Assembly (NCBI RefSeq): GCF_014203895.1
Contig: NZ_JACHJY010000002.1
Coordinates: 806,001 to 870,000, forward strand
Direction of reading: 5' to 3'
Source of the DNA: Streptomyces nymphaeiformis
GTDB taxonomy: Bacteria > Actinomycetota > Actinomycetes > Streptomycetales > Streptomycetaceae
DNA length: 64,000 nt
In this document: positions 36,074 through 44,958 of the stretch, one piece after another
Position numbering within the stretch: position 1 is the first letter of the stretch
How the letters are laid out: every line of letters begins with the position of its first letter
The notes under the pieces: generated by a model
Told to the model about the DNA's origin: nothing
What the model saw: only the letters and a program-made list of their open reading frames with translations
The model's database searches: none
Program-made: the position numbers and the translations under genes

Positions 36074-36168
36074 GACGAAGTTCCCTTCGCGGAAGGCGTG
36101 ATGTGGGTGCATGCGTCCCGAGAACCGGGACGCCCGTGCGGGGCGCCGGTCCGGCCGTACGGAGTCCG

Positions 36169-37053
36169 TCAGGAACCACTCGGTTCGACCAGGCGGCCGA
36201 CGTGTGCGAAGGAGCGGATCAGGTCGGTCTCGGTGGCGGTACGCCACAGCAGCGCCCAGCGGGCCGGAGGAGCGTCATGGACGGGGACGTACACGAGGTC
36301 CGCTCGGGCGTAGTACCGGCTGGCGTGGGAGTGCACGAACGCGACCGCCTCGCCATTGGACAGGATGGGAATCATCGCGGTCTCGGTGGCGACGGTCGGC
36401 CCCACCCGGAGCGGACGCCCGCTGGGGGTGTGGCTGGGCGTGAGGGCCTCGCTCCAGTAGCCGGGTTTGGCTCCGCCGATGACGACTTCGTCGGCCAGGT
36501 CCTCGTACGACACCGTCTCCCGCCGGGCCAGCCGGTGCCCGGCTCCGACGGCGAGGACGACGGGCTCGATCCTGACGACCGGCCCGACGGTGAGGTCGGC
36601 CTCCTCGACCGGCAGCCAGGCGATCTGGACATCGACGTCGCCGGCGCGCAGAGGCCCGAACGGGTCGCCGAATCCGACGTAGCGGATCTGGACGTCACAC
36701 GTGGGGTGCCGGGCGGCGAAGGCGTCGAGGAGCGGCCGGAAATCCTGGACGTTGCTGGAAAGCATGCCCAGGCGCAGTACTTCGGTCTTTCCGCCGGCCG
36801 AGCGGATGGCACGCTCCACGGCTTCGTGCAGGCCGCGGTACACCGGCAGCAGGTCGGTGTAGAGCCGCCGGCCGATCGGCGTCATCGTCACGGCCCGGCT
36901 GTTGCGTTCGAACAGGGCTGTGCCGATACGGCGTTCCTGCTTCTTGATCGCCTGGCTGACGCGTGCGGGCGTCACGTGCAACCGCTCTGCGGTCCGGCCG
37001 AAGTGCAGTTCCTCGGCCAAGGTCAGGAAGATCTCGACGTCGCGCAGCTCCAC
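36169..37053 (-). CDS. LysR-family regulator
   Basis: This 294-residue protein has an N-terminal winged helix (LRDVEIFLTLAEELHFGRTA, then LHVTPARVSQAIKKQER) and a periplasmic-binding-like effector domain from about residue 90. The GTG start follows GAAGAGAG. It is divergent from a CatB-type acetyltransferase gene 200 bp away. A 20-bp inverted repeat with a LysR-like T-N-A layout lies just upstream. It probably activates itself or the acetyltransferase gene in response to a small ligand. Confidence 0.9.
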   Translation of the reverse strand: MELRDVEIFLTLAEELHFGRTAERLHVTPARVSQAIKKQERRIGTALFERNSRAVTMTPIGRRLYTDLLPVYRGLHEAVERAIRSAGGKTEVLRLGMLSSNVQDFRPLLDAFAARHPTCDVQIRYVGFGDPFGPLRAGDVDVQIAWLPVEEADLTVGPVVRIEPVVLAVGAGHRLARRETVSYEDLADEVVIGGAKPGYWSEALTPSHTPSGRPLRVGPTVATETAMIPILSNGEAVAFVHSHASRYYARADLVYVPVHDAPPARWALLWRTATETDLIRSFAHVGRLVEPSGS

Positions 37054-37068
37054 GCAGACTCTCTTCGT

Positions 37069-37088
37069 CGTTAAGCGAGGAGTTAACG
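37069..37088. promoter_or_regulatory. LysR-type inverted repeat
   Basis: CGTTAA and TTAACG are perfect 6-bp arms separated by eight bases, 16 bases upstream of the LysR start. The position fits an autoregulatory site that also serves the divergent acetyltransferase gene. Confidence 0.55.
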
Positions 37089-37253
37089 TACCTTATCGGA
37101 CCCGCCGTTGTCGTCGGTGCCCGTCTGCGTCCAGGCTGGGCGCGCCGGGAAGGGGCTCCGTTCGGCAATGGCGCTCACCGGACTTCGGGTACCCGGCCCG
37201 GGAAGACACGATGGGATCGTGGCCCATCCAGCTACTTCGAAGAGGAGACAGCA

Positions 37254-37904
37254 GTGAAGGCACTCGTTCCCGCCGACCCGACCGCGCTGCACCCCATGCC
37301 CGACCAGCCGCGGGTGGTCCAGCTGAAGCCGCTGGTCACCTCGCCGCTGATCGAGGTGGGGGAGTACTCGTACTACGACGACCCCGACGACGCGACCGCG
37401 TTCGAGACGCGCAACGTGCTCTACCACTACGGGCCGGAGCGGCTGGTCATCGGCAGGTTCTGCGCGCTCGGCACCGGGGTGCGGTTCCTCATGAACGGCG
37501 CCAACCACCGCATGGACGGCCCCTCCACCTTCCCCTTCCCCACCATGGGCGGTTCGTGGGCCGAGCACTTCGACCTGCTCACCGGTCTGCCGAACCGCGG
37601 GGACACCGTCGTCGGCAACGACGTCTGGTTCGGCCGCGGTGTCACGGTGATGCCCGGCGTACGCATCGGCCACGGCGCGATCATCGCCGCCGGCTCCGTG
37701 GTCACCAAGGACGTCCCCGACTACGCGATCGTCGGCGGCAACCCGGCCGTTCTCATCCGCAGCCGCTACAACGAGGAGGACATCGCCCGGCTGCTGGCGG
37801 TGGCCTGGTGGGACTGGCCGGTCGAGCACATCACCGGCCACATCCGCACCCTCATGTCCGGCAGCGTCGACGACCTGGAGAAGGCGGCCCCCGTACAGCC
37901 GTAG
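37254..37904 (+). CDS. Type B (CatB/Vat-like) O-acetyltransferase
   Basis: This 216-residue left-handed beta-helix enzyme transfers acetyl from acetyl-CoA to a hydroxyl group, as in chloramphenicol or streptogramin resistance. The family order is complete: YSYYDDPDD near the N-terminus, RLVIGRFCALGTGVRFLMNG, the catalytic-His segment NHRMDGPSTFPF, then hexapeptide repeats GNDVWFGRGVTVMPGVRIG and IVGGNPAVLIR. A GTG start is chosen for its GAGGAG site. It is divergent from a LysR gene that may control it. Which drug, if any, is acetylated cannot be told. Confidence 0.9.
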   Translation: MKALVPADPTALHPMPDQPRVVQLKPLVTSPLIEVGEYSYYDDPDDATAFETRNVLYHYGPERLVIGRFCALGTGVRFLMNGANHRMDGPSTFPFPTMGGSWAEHFDLLTGLPNRGDTVVGNDVWFGRGVTVMPGVRIGHGAIIAAGSVVTKDVPDYAIVGGNPAVLIRSRYNEEDIARLLAVAWWDWPVEHITGHIRTLMSGSVDDLEKAAPVQP

Positions 37905-38102
37905 AGGCACGTCACGCCCCACGCCGAGACGCGGGACCGCCGGGCTGCCGTCGAGCCGTCCGGCTTCCGTGAACCGGCGGCGCCGCGTGGCATCACCTCT
38001 CCGCCGCCGTGCTCCGGCGGTGCCCCTGCACGAGGCGCTCCTCACTCCCCACTCCCACCCTGCCCATCGATCCATTTTCCCGATACGAATCGAGTCGTCA
38101 GC

Positions 38103-39404
38103 ATGTCGGCTGAGCCCCACTCCGTCTCGTTCGCCGACTGGCTCGGCGGCCATGCGATCCCGCTCACCCACCTCGACCCCGACGCGCCCCTCGACGACCT
38201 GGAACCGCTGCGCGACCTCATCGGCCATGCGCGTGTCGTCGCGATCGGCGAACACTCCCACTTCGTGGACGAGTTCATCCGGCTGCGCCGGCGTCTCGTG
38301 CGGTTCCTGGTCGAGCGCTGCGGTTTCACCGTCCTGGCCTTCGAGTACGGCTTCAGCGAAGGCTTTCTCCTCGACGCCTGGGGAAAGGGCGAGGGCACGG
38401 AAGGCGAACTGAGGGACCACCTCGCCGAGTCGATCCCGGTGGGCGTCGACGGACCGCTGCGCTGGATCCGCCGACACAATCAAGCAGCCCCGGCACCAGT
38501 GCGCTTCGCAGGCATCGACATCCCGGCCGCCGGTGGATCCCTGCTGCCCGCCCTGGCCCCGGTCGCCGACTATCTGCGTCAGGTCGACCCCGAAGCCCTC
38601 CCGCTCGTACAGAAGGCGATGCGGATCGCCGATTCGTTCGCCGGCGCCTCCGCGGCCGCCGCCGCACCCGCGTGGACCCGTCTGCCCGCCGCCGACCAGG
38701 ACGCCCTCACCTCGACCCTGACACGCCTGCTCATCCGGTTTCGTGCCGTCGCACCGCTGTACGTCTCCCGCGGCGACCGGTACAGCTATGACATCGCCCT
38801 GCACCGCCTCGAAGGCGCCTGCCGGGCCGACCACGGATTCCGTGCCATGGCCGGCCTGTTCGCAGGGAACGGGCTGACCGCCGACACCTCGGCCCGGGAC
38901 GTCTACATGGCCGAGTCCGTCCTGTGGCACCTGGAGCGCACCGAGCCCGGAACCCGCATCGTGCTGGCGGCCCACAACGCCCATATCCAGAAAACGCCGA
39001 TCTCCTTCGACGGCCATCTCACCGGCTTCCCGATGGGGCAGCACCTGAGCGATGCTCTCGGCGACGACTACTTCGCCCTCGGACTGACCAGCTCCGGCGG
39101 GCACACCGCGGAAATGGTCCGCGACGAGCGGGCGCGCTTCGGCTTCACCATCGAGCACACCGCACTACAGCCGCCCGAACCGGGCAGCATCGAAGCCGCC
39201 TTCGCCGCGGCCGGCCTCGGGCTCAGTGTCGCCGGCCTCCACCAGGCGCGCACGGGGACCGCAGAACCCGCCTCCGCCCCCGACCGCATCCGGCTGCAGA
39301 GCGCCTTCTTGCACACCCCCGTCCTGGACGCGTTCGACGGCATCCTGCACACCCCGGCTTCCACCGTGACCGACGGCATCGGCGCCGAGTCGCCATCGCC
39401 GTGA
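38103..39404 (+). CDS. Erythromycin esterase-family protein
   Basis: This 433-residue protein shows the Ere-family GEHSHFVDEF motif (Glu50, His51, His53) near the N-terminus, FEYGFSEG, WIRRHNQ and a late AHNAHIQK segment. Ere enzymes open the macrolide lactone ring, but many family members have other or unknown targets. Located just after an acetyltransferase, it could be part of a small resistance region. The ribosome site before the ATG is weak. Confidence 0.85.
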   Translation: MSAEPHSVSFADWLGGHAIPLTHLDPDAPLDDLEPLRDLIGHARVVAIGEHSHFVDEFIRLRRRLVRFLVERCGFTVLAFEYGFSEGFLLDAWGKGEGTEGELRDHLAESIPVGVDGPLRWIRRHNQAAPAPVRFAGIDIPAAGGSLLPALAPVADYLRQVDPEALPLVQKAMRIADSFAGASAAAAAPAWTRLPAADQDALTSTLTRLLIRFRAVAPLYVSRGDRYSYDIALHRLEGACRADHGFRAMAGLFAGNGLTADTSARDVYMAESVLWHLERTEPGTRIVLAAHNAHIQKTPISFDGHLTGFPMGQHLSDALGDDYFALGLTSSGGHTAEMVRDERARFGFTIEHTALQPPEPGSIEAAFAAAGLGLSVAGLHQARTGTAEPASAPDRIRLQSAFLHTPVLDAFDGILHTPASTVTDGIGAESPSP

Positions 39405-39471
39405 ACCCGCGATCCCCGACTGCGTACCGCCTGAGCCGAGGACCATGTACGAGACAACCCCGAGGAGAGAC

Positions 39472-39870
39472 ATGACAAGCAGGTTCACGGAGTTGGTCGT
39501 CGACTGCCACGATCCGGAGAGGCTCGCGGCCTTCTGGTGTGAGGTTCTGGACTTCAAGGTGATCGAGCGGGCGAAGGACAAGGTCGAGATCGGCTCCTGG
39601 GTGCCGACCGTCGGGGAGGTCAGGGCCCGCCAGATGCCGCCCACTCTGGTGTTCATCCAGGTGCCCGAGGGCAAGACCGTGAAGAACCGGTTTCACCTCG
39701 ACGTCAGCCCGATCGACGGCAGCACCGACGGCGAGGTGACCAGACTGCTCGGCCTCGGTGCCGCCAAGGTGGACGTGGGGCAGGGCTCTGGCAGGAGCTG
39801 GGTGGTCATGGCCGATCCCGAAGGCAACGAGTTCGACGTCCTGCGCACCCTTGCACCATGCGAGCCCTGA
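39472..39870 (+). CDS. VOC-superfamily (glyoxalase-like) protein
   Basis: This 132-residue protein has the vicinal-oxygen-chelate pattern: TELVVDCHDPERLAAFWCEVL at the start, NRFHLDVSP in the middle and WVVMADPEGNEFDVLR at the end. GAGGAG precedes the chosen ATG. Members bind a metal to act on or sequester small molecules. No specific substrate is evident. It ends 15 bases before a strong terminator. Confidence 0.82.
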   Translation: MTSRFTELVVDCHDPERLAAFWCEVLDFKVIERAKDKVEIGSWVPTVGEVRARQMPPTLVFIQVPEGKTVKNRFHLDVSPIDGSTDGEVTRLLGLGAAKVDVGQGSGRSWVVMADPEGNEFDVLRTLAPCEP

Positions 39871-39885
39871 GAGGTCCGGGCAACG

Positions 39886-39918
39886 ACGAAGCCCCAGGTC
39901 GCTGACCTGGGGCTTCGT
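39886..39918. terminator. 15-bp stem bidirectional terminator, copy 1
   Basis: ACGAAGCCCCAGGTC pairs perfectly with GACCTGGGGCTTCGT across a three-base loop. An almost identical hairpin occurs at 41720-41752. Each lies next to a tRNA-3'-half-like sequence. Confidence 0.85.
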
Positions 39919-39925
39919 GTGAAAA

Positions 39926-39978
39926 GTGGACGACGGGAATCGAACCCGCGTCATAAGCTGGGGGAATCACCCGGTACT
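39926..39978 (-). other. tRNA 3'-half remnant, copy 1
   Basis: On the minus strand the sequence gives a T-arm (GCGGGTTCGATTCCCGT) and an acceptor 3' strand (CGTCCAC), preceded by CCGGGTGATTCC. No complementary 5' acceptor strand (GTGGACG) or D-arm lies upstream, so this is a 3' half, not a working tRNA. Such halves are typical left-overs of integrase target sites. Confidence 0.7.
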
Positions 39979-40108
39979 CGGCGGGATACACCTCACCTCA
40001 CCTGAGTGAGCTTCTCTCCGCGACAGCATTTCTGGCCGCCTCGTGGGCCCGCTTGATGCCCGCTGTCGACTGCCCCTCCTGGCACCGAGTGGAACGCGGG
40101 CGGGTCGG

Positions 40109-40771
40109 TCAGGCGTCCGGGTGCCGCCCGAGGATCTCGCGGGCTCGCAGCCCGGCCTGGAAGCGGGAGCGGGCGCCCAGGGCGGTCATGAGGGCGGCTA
40201 CCCGGCGTCGATAGGTGCGCAGGGAGACTCCGAGCAGGCGGGAAGCCGTCTCGTCGGTGTGGCCGGCCGCCAGAGACCGCAGTACGGCCCGCTCCGCCTC
40301 GTCGAGGTGAGGGAAGGGGGCACGGCAGTACGTGGCGAGGTCCGTCGCCGTCTCCCAGACCGTCTCGAACAGGGCTCGCACGCCGGCCACGACGTCCGGC
40401 TGCTGGACGATGCTGTACGTACGGGGTTCACCCGCGGCGGACCTCGGGGCCGCCAGCACGGCGAAGCGCCGGTCGACGACGATCGCTTCGTGGGCCGGGG
40501 GCGCGGGGGAGATCCGTATCTCCACGTCGGCCTCGGCGAGGCGTGCGAGCAACTCCGGCCCGCCGGCTTCATCGAAGACCCCGGGGCCGTACAACTTGCG
40601 GACCGACAGTCCCGGCACAGGTCGGCGGCGGATGTTCCGGACCGCCGCCGACCAGGTTTCCGGACCCCCGGCGGCACAGAGGAACTCCCGCCGCGCACCG
40701 TCGAGGAGGGCACCCGCGCGCCGCACCAACTCGGACTCTCCCCGCAGCGTCACGATGCCCCTCGTCGTCAT
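40109..40771 (-). CDS. LuxR-type HTH regulator
   Basis: This 220-residue protein has a C-terminal LuxR-like domain: LDEAERAVLRSLAAGHTDETA, then LLGVSLRTYRRRVAALMTALGA at about 155-205. The N-terminal half (SELVRRAGALLDGARREFL ... VRKLYGPGVF) resembles TrmB/phospholipase-D-like sensor domains found in stand-alone actinobacterial LuxR proteins. It is divergent from an aldo-keto reductase gene 56 bp away and is bracketed with it by tRNA-half/terminator repeats. It probably controls that reductase. Confidence 0.82.
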   Translation of the reverse strand: MTTRGIVTLRGESELVRRAGALLDGARREFLCAAGGPETWSAAVRNIRRRPVPGLSVRKLYGPGVFDEAGGPELLARLAEADVEIRISPAPPAHEAIVVDRRFAVLAAPRSAAGEPRTYSIVQQPDVVAGVRALFETVWETATDLATYCRAPFPHLDEAERAVLRSLAAGHTDETASRLLGVSLRTYRRRVAALMTALGARSRFQAGLRAREILGRHPDA

Positions 40772-40827
40772 GGCACCAAGCTGCCATCCGTTGGCTTCCG
40801 TTGCGAGTGATCCCGAGGATCGGGGAC

Positions 40828-41700
40828 ATGACGACGCCCCTTGAGAACCCGGCCTCCACCTTCCTCCTCGGCGGAGAGTTCTCCGTCGCCCGCATGGGCT
40901 TCGGCGCTATGCGCCTCCCGGCCCGGGAGATCACCGGTCCCACGAACGACCCGGCTACCTCAGCGGCCGTACTACGACGGGCCGTCGAGCTCGGGGTGAA
41001 CCACATCGACACCGCCTGGTTCTACTTTTACGGAGCACTCTCGGCCAACGGCCTGATCCGCCGCGTCCTGCACCCCTACTCCGAGGACCTGGTCCTGGCG
41101 GCCAAGGTCGGCCCGGTCCGGCACCGCGACGGGAACTGGGGAGCCCCGGCCGGCCCCCGGGAACTCGTCGCCGGCGTCCACCGCTCGCTGCGGGAACTCG
41201 GCCGGGACCACCTCGACCTCGTCTACCTGCGGCTTCACGAGGACGACGACGACACCGTGGCCGAACGGTTCGGCACGCTCGCCGCCCTGCGAGAGAAGGG
41301 CCTCATCCGACACCTGGGCCTCAGCAACACCACCACCGGCCAGCTCGCAAGGGCGCAGCGGATCGCCCCCGTGGCCGCCGTGCAGAACATGTACGGCCTC
41401 CTCCACCGCCAGAACCCGGATGTCCTCGACGCCTGCACCCAGCAGGGCATCGCGTTCGTGCCCTTCTTCTCCCTGGAGACCCTGGGCCGCCCCGAGCCGA
41501 CGGAGCCACTCGCCCGGATCGCCGCCCGGCACGGAGCCACCCCGGTCCAGGTCAAACTCGCCTGGACGATGGCCCGTTCACCGGTGGTCCTCCCGATCCC
41601 CGGCACCTCCTCGGTCGCCCACGTGGAGGAGAACATCGCGGCAGCCGACCTGCTCCTCGACCCGGAGGACCTCGCCACCCTGGACGCGCTGTCATCCTGA
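40828..41700 (+). CDS. Aldo-keto reductase
   Basis: This 290-residue NADPH-dependent reductase of the AKR barrel family opens with MGFGAMRL. The catalytic residues are Asp and Tyr in HIDTAWFYFYG, Lys in LAAKVG and His in LVYLRLHED. The phosphate-binding end is PIPGTSSVAHVEEN. It is likely to reduce an aldehyde or ketone. The open frame reaches upstream into the divergent gene, but the ATG at 40828 starts the family fold. Its stop is followed by the second copy of the terminator/tRNA-half repeat. Confidence 0.9.
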   Translation: MTTPLENPASTFLLGGEFSVARMGFGAMRLPAREITGPTNDPATSAAVLRRAVELGVNHIDTAWFYFYGALSANGLIRRVLHPYSEDLVLAAKVGPVRHRDGNWGAPAGPRELVAGVHRSLRELGRDHLDLVYLRLHEDDDDTVAERFGTLAALREKGLIRHLGLSNTTTGQLARAQRIAPVAAVQNMYGLLHRQNPDVLDACTQQGIAFVPFFSLETLGRPEPTEPLARIAARHGATPVQVKLAWTMARSPVVLPIPGTSSVAHVEENIAAADLLLDPEDLATLDALSS

Positions 41701-41719
41701 GCGACGGGTCCGGACAACG

Positions 41720-41752
41720 GCGAAGCCCCAGGTCACCGACCTGGGGCTTCAT
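41720..41752. terminator. Bidirectional terminator, copy 2
   Basis: GAAGCCCCAGGTC (41722-41734) pairs with GACCTGGGGCTTC (41738-41750). Both arms are identical to the core of copy 1; only the loop and edges differ. Confidence 0.85.
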
Positions 41753-41756
41753 TCAG

Positions 41757-41806
41757 GAGCGGATGACGGGAACCGAACCCGCGCCACAGGCTTGGAATCA
41801 CCCGGC
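41757..41806 (-). other. tRNA 3'-half remnant, copy 2
   Basis: The minus strand reads CCGGGTGATTCC, then a T-arm GCGGGTTCGGTTCCCGT and CATCCGCTC, close to a tRNA-Gly-type 3' end. A 5' half is again missing. It aligns with copy 1 over about 95 bp including the terminator, forming direct repeats 1.83 kb apart. Confidence 0.7.
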
Positions 41807-41881
41807 ACTTGGGCCCGCGTAGGGGTTCCCACCTGCGGAACGCGCACCGGGGCCCTCGGCGCGATTGCTTCACCGGTGCTC

Positions 41882-41909
41882 CTGCTCCCCGCTGGTGTGG
41901 GGATGGTCT
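41882..41909 (+). CRISPR. Solitary degenerate CRISPR repeat (type I-E-like)
   Basis: CTGCTCCCCGCT-GGTG-TGGGGATGGTCT has the hairpin-forming CCCC...GGGG core and the GATGGTC end of actinobacterial type I-E repeats, with about five differences from my reconstructed consensus. No partner at 61-bp spacing is clear; a weak candidate lies near 41943. Confidence 0.5.
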
Positions 41910-42275
41910 TGTTGGCGAGGTTCTGGTTGCTATGCCGGTGTGGTGTGGGTGTAGCCGGGGGTGGTGAGTCCTTCGGCCTGGCACAGCCGGTCGGAGGGTC
42001 CGTCGACCTCTGTCTGGAGGAGTTGGTAGGCGGCGCTGCGGGCTTGCTCCAGTGCATGGCGGCCCGCCACAGGAGACGTCCGAGTCCTTGTCCTCGTGGA
42101 GCGGTTCATTGATCATGCGGCGGACTGTGTGACGGCGGCCAGTACGAGTTCCCCACGTACGGCCAGTTGGCGTGTCGCTCTCCGTGTCGTTGACGCTGTC
42201 GGGCAGGGGTAGTGCGTTTGCCACTCGTATGGCTGTGCCTGTCTGTGTAGTTGCACCGTCTGGCAGGCTTCGATC

Positions 42276-42935
42276 ATGAACATGCACAGTGTGTTGCTCT
42301 ATGGGTGCGCGGTGGTCGTCATCGTGTCGGGCATCCAACTCCTGGCGACGCTCGCCACGAAGGGCTGCGAGGAGATGTCTCCTCCCCTGGCCTTGCTGCG
42401 GGCGTGGCGGCATCCTCTCCCGAGAGTCGCCACGGGGCTGGTGGCCACCATGGTGGTGCTCGGCGTGGCCCAGACGGCTGCCCCCGCCATGATCGATGCG
42501 CTCGAGCGACATCCTCATGGTGCGTGGTGGCGAGCCGTGACCGCCTTGATGGTGCAGTCGTCGGGTTGGTTCCAACTCCTGTTCAACCTGGCCGCGCTCG
42601 CGATGGTCGCCCCGCTCGCCGAGCGGCAGTTCGGCTCCTGGCGGACGTTGCTGGTCTTTACGGCAAGCGGTGTGACGGCGCAGGCGGTGAGCATGGCCGG
42701 CTGGAGCCTCCAAGGAGGCGGGGACTCCGTGGCGATCTGCGGACTCGTCGGCGCACTCGCTACCTGGTACGCGGCGCGCGGCAGCGTCGTCGCCCTGCGG
42801 CGGGTGGCTCTCGTCATCCCCGCCGCGGGTCTTGTCCTTTGCCTCCTCACCAACAACCACGGAGTGGGCCTTCTTGTCGGCAGCGCGCTGGGAGTCGGAC
42901 TGGCAACTCCTGCCCGCCCGCCCTTGGCGGTCTGA
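42276..42935 (+). CDS. Rhomboid-like intramembrane protease
   Basis: This 219-residue polytopic membrane protein fits the rhomboid layout: GWFQLLFNLAALAMVAPLAE (Asn104) in an early helix, a Ser151 in GDSVAICGLVGAL where rhomboids have GxSxxxxG, and His195 in NNHGVGLLVGSALG as the dyad partner. It should cut substrates within or near the membrane. The residue before the catalytic Ser is Asp instead of the usual small residue, and its ribosome site is weak. The flanks carry CRISPR relics and decayed DNA. Confidence 0.68.
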   Translation: MNMHSVLLYGCAVVVIVSGIQLLATLATKGCEEMSPPLALLRAWRHPLPRVATGLVATMVVLGVAQTAAPAMIDALERHPHGAWWRAVTALMVQSSGWFQLLFNLAALAMVAPLAERQFGSWRTLLVFTASGVTAQAVSMAGWSLQGGGDSVAICGLVGALATWYAARGSVVALRRVALVIPAAGLVLCLLTNNHGVGLLVGSALGVGLATPARPPLAV

Positions 42936-43408
42936 CTCAGCGTGACGGCGGGCGGCCAGATACTTCCCCAGGAGCAGGGCCCTGTGGGGAATTGCAACTG
43001 GTTGCTGATGCCGGGCCACAGTGAGCAGGGCGAGAGGAAAACGAGTCGAACAAAAGGCCCCCGCTTCACAGCTGGCTGCCGGCCCCCTGGTCGGCCTGGC
43101 GCCTGTACCAGCGAATGCGGCTCTACGAGCCCCCTCCTACGTCTGCATGACCACCATGACGAAGGACCGCGCTGTCTAGCGCGCGCGGCTCCAGCACCAG
43201 CACAGGCGCCGCTGGAAGAAGGCGGACGATGACCACCCACCCCGCCCCCGCCCCAGCCACCAGGAACTGACGAGATGCCCGGCCCTGGCCGGGCGTCAAC
43301 AAGCGGCACCGCTGGAATCGTTCCTGCGGTGAACTCGTACACCACAACGGGTGGCCTCCGCCCCCGCCGGCCGCCGGCCCCGGCGAAGGTCCGGTACCTG
43401 TACGGGAC
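42936..43408. other. No recognisable gene
   Basis: Frames on both strands are GC-bias artefacts. I see no repeat or RNA. Some sequence may be IS debris like that to the right. Confidence 0.45.
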
Positions 43409-43546
43409 GTGATCACCTGCCTCACCCGCACCACCGCGGCCGCCGCGCTTGCCCTGTTCTCCCTCACCTTGGCCGCCCCCGCGCACGCCGAGGTCGCCCC
43501 GGCCGAGCCGCTCATCCTCGCCGACGGTGGTGGTGCCGGGCACTGA
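43409..43546 (+). CDS. Possible small secreted peptide
   Basis: A 45-codon frame opens at GTG with VITCLTRTTAAAALALFSL, a good signal peptide that ends APAHA. An 18-residue mature tail follows (EVAPAEPLILADGGGAGH). The ribosome site is poor, so it may be the 5' end of a truncated exported protein rather than a complete peptide. Confidence 0.35.
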   Translation: MITCLTRTTAAAALALFSLTLAAPAHAEVAPAEPLILADGGGAGH

Positions 43547-43956
43547 AGGGGCGGGCTGGAGATCCATGATGGTTTGGCGGGATAGAGGAGGGCAATGCCG
43601 GGATCTTGTGTACCTATGTATGCAGGAGAGGGTCTGTTGGGGGCCTTGCCGGGGAGAAGAGGCACCGCGTCCGAGTTGCTGCGCCAGGAGCTTCTGGACA
43701 TCGAGGTGGCGTTCCGCGGGTTCGGGTTCCAGGAGTCCGACGACAACGTGGTTCCTGTGTCGTTCGGTGACGACTGCGAATGGGGGTGTTCCTTCGGGGG
43801 CACGAGCGCCGCTTCGATCTCTTCAGCGCCGGCCACTTCCACACTGCGAGTGACCACTACCCACACAGAGTCCGATACGGACGTGGGCGCTGGGCTCGAA
43901 CCTATGCGTGGGGCGTTGATGCTGCGGCTGGGGAATGACGTGAAGTTCCACAGCAA

Positions 43957-44045
43957 CTGTTCCCTGCTCGCGCGGGGAGGGTCCCCACGACACCTCCGGC
44001 CCGCCGTGGTGGGACGCCTGCTCTCCCCTTGCATGGGGATGGTCT
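43957..44045 (+). CRISPR. Two degenerate CRISPR repeats with one 33-nt spacer
   Basis: Repeat one (43957-43984) contains CCTGCTCGCGCGGGGAGGG and ends GTCC. Repeat two (44018-44045) contains CTCCCCTTGCATGGGGATGG and ends TCT. Their starts are exactly 61 bp apart, the period of type I-E arrays (repeat about 28-29, spacer about 32-33). Minus-strand frames here give DHPHARGEQ and GPSPREQG, the classic mistranslation of such repeats. No cas genes are in the window. Confidence 0.6.
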
Positions 44046-44157
44046 GGATTGCGGTGGTCGCGTACACCGGCGATCGCGCTTTGCGCTGCGTGTCGGTCCG
44101 CCGTCGTGTGCTCTGCAGCGTCCTGTGGCGAGGGTCTTTGGGGTCGCTCAGCCTGAC

Positions 44158-44958
44158 TCATTCCGGCGGATGGGTGCGGAGCCAGTCGGCCCAGGTGGTG
44201 GTGCCCCGTTTGCCGTCGGGGCATGTGAGGTCGCGGGCCGCGCGCTCTACCGCGGACGGTACCGGGAGGCGTAGCAGTCGTCGCTGTCTGCCGCGAATCC
44301 GCTGCCACGACGTGATGACGTCGCCGAGCGTGAGTACCTGCGGTCCTCCGAAGTCCATGCACCGCCCTCCCGGGCCTTCGGCGACGCGTTCGGCAAGGTG
44401 GTCAGCGAAGTCTTGCGAGTCCACCGGCTGGGTCTGCAGATCGGTGGGCAACGCCACTACGGGCAGTCGGGCGGCCTTGCCCAGCATCCGGTCGGTCAGC
44501 CAGTGGAACTGGGTGGCCCGCAGGATCGACCACGGCACCGGTCCGGTGCGTACCAGCTCCTCGGCGGTGTACTTGACGCGCATGTACGGGATGCGGGCCC
44601 GGTCGACGCCGACGATGGACACATAGGCGAAGTGGGCCACCTCGGCCCGCGCGGCCGCGTCGAGCAGTCGGCGGGTGCCGTCGAGGTCGACCTCCGGCGG
44701 GCTGCGCCAGAAGTCGACCGGCAGGAGAAAGCCGCGCCGGGCGGCCGGGGAGAGTGTTGCCGCGTGCACGACGACGTCCGCCCCGGACACCGCTGCCGTG
44801 ATCCCCTCGCCGGTGGCGAGGTCCCCCCGGAACCACTCCACATCGGGATCCGATCCCGGCGAACGGGCGAGCACGCGCACGTGGTGCGACGGCTTCAGCC
44901 TGGCGACCACGTCCCGTCCCAGGTGCCCCGTGCCGCCCGTGACCAGAACCGTGTCCAT
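44158..44958 (-). CDS. NmrA/SDR-type NAD(P)-binding protein
   Basis: This 266-residue protein is of the atypical SDR (NmrA) group. The cofactor loop is VTGGTGHLGRDVV at residues 6-18. GADVVVHAATLS, FAYVSIVGVDR and YMRVKYTAEELV follow, the last with the Y-x-x-x-K position. GAGGAG precedes the ATG, which is preferred over an upstream in-frame start. Relatives act as quinone or flavin-like reductases or as redox-sensing regulators; no catalytic role is clear. It is one of few intact genes in the decayed 42-51 kb zone. Confidence 0.85.
   Translation of the reverse strand: MDTVLVTGGTGHLGRDVVARLKPSHHVRVLARSPGSDPDVEWFRGDLATGEGITAAVSGADVVVHAATLSPAARRGFLLPVDFWRSPPEVDLDGTRRLLDAAARAEVAHFAYVSIVGVDRARIPYMRVKYTAEELVRTGPVPWSILRATQFHWLTDRMLGKAARLPVVALPTDLQTQPVDSQDFADHLAERVAEGPGGRCMDFGGPQVLTLGDVITSWQRIRGRQRRLLRLPVPSAVERAARDLTCPDGKRGTTTWADWLRTHPPE

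Noticed and set aside
39926..39978. Functional tRNA gene
   Set aside because: Only the T-arm and 3' acceptor strand can be drawn; no D-arm or 5' acceptor strand lies within tRNA distance. The copy at 41757 fails in the same way.
43595..44150. Plus-strand open frame as a real protein
   Set aside because: It passes through both CRISPR-like repeats, has no ribosome site and no recognisable domain.
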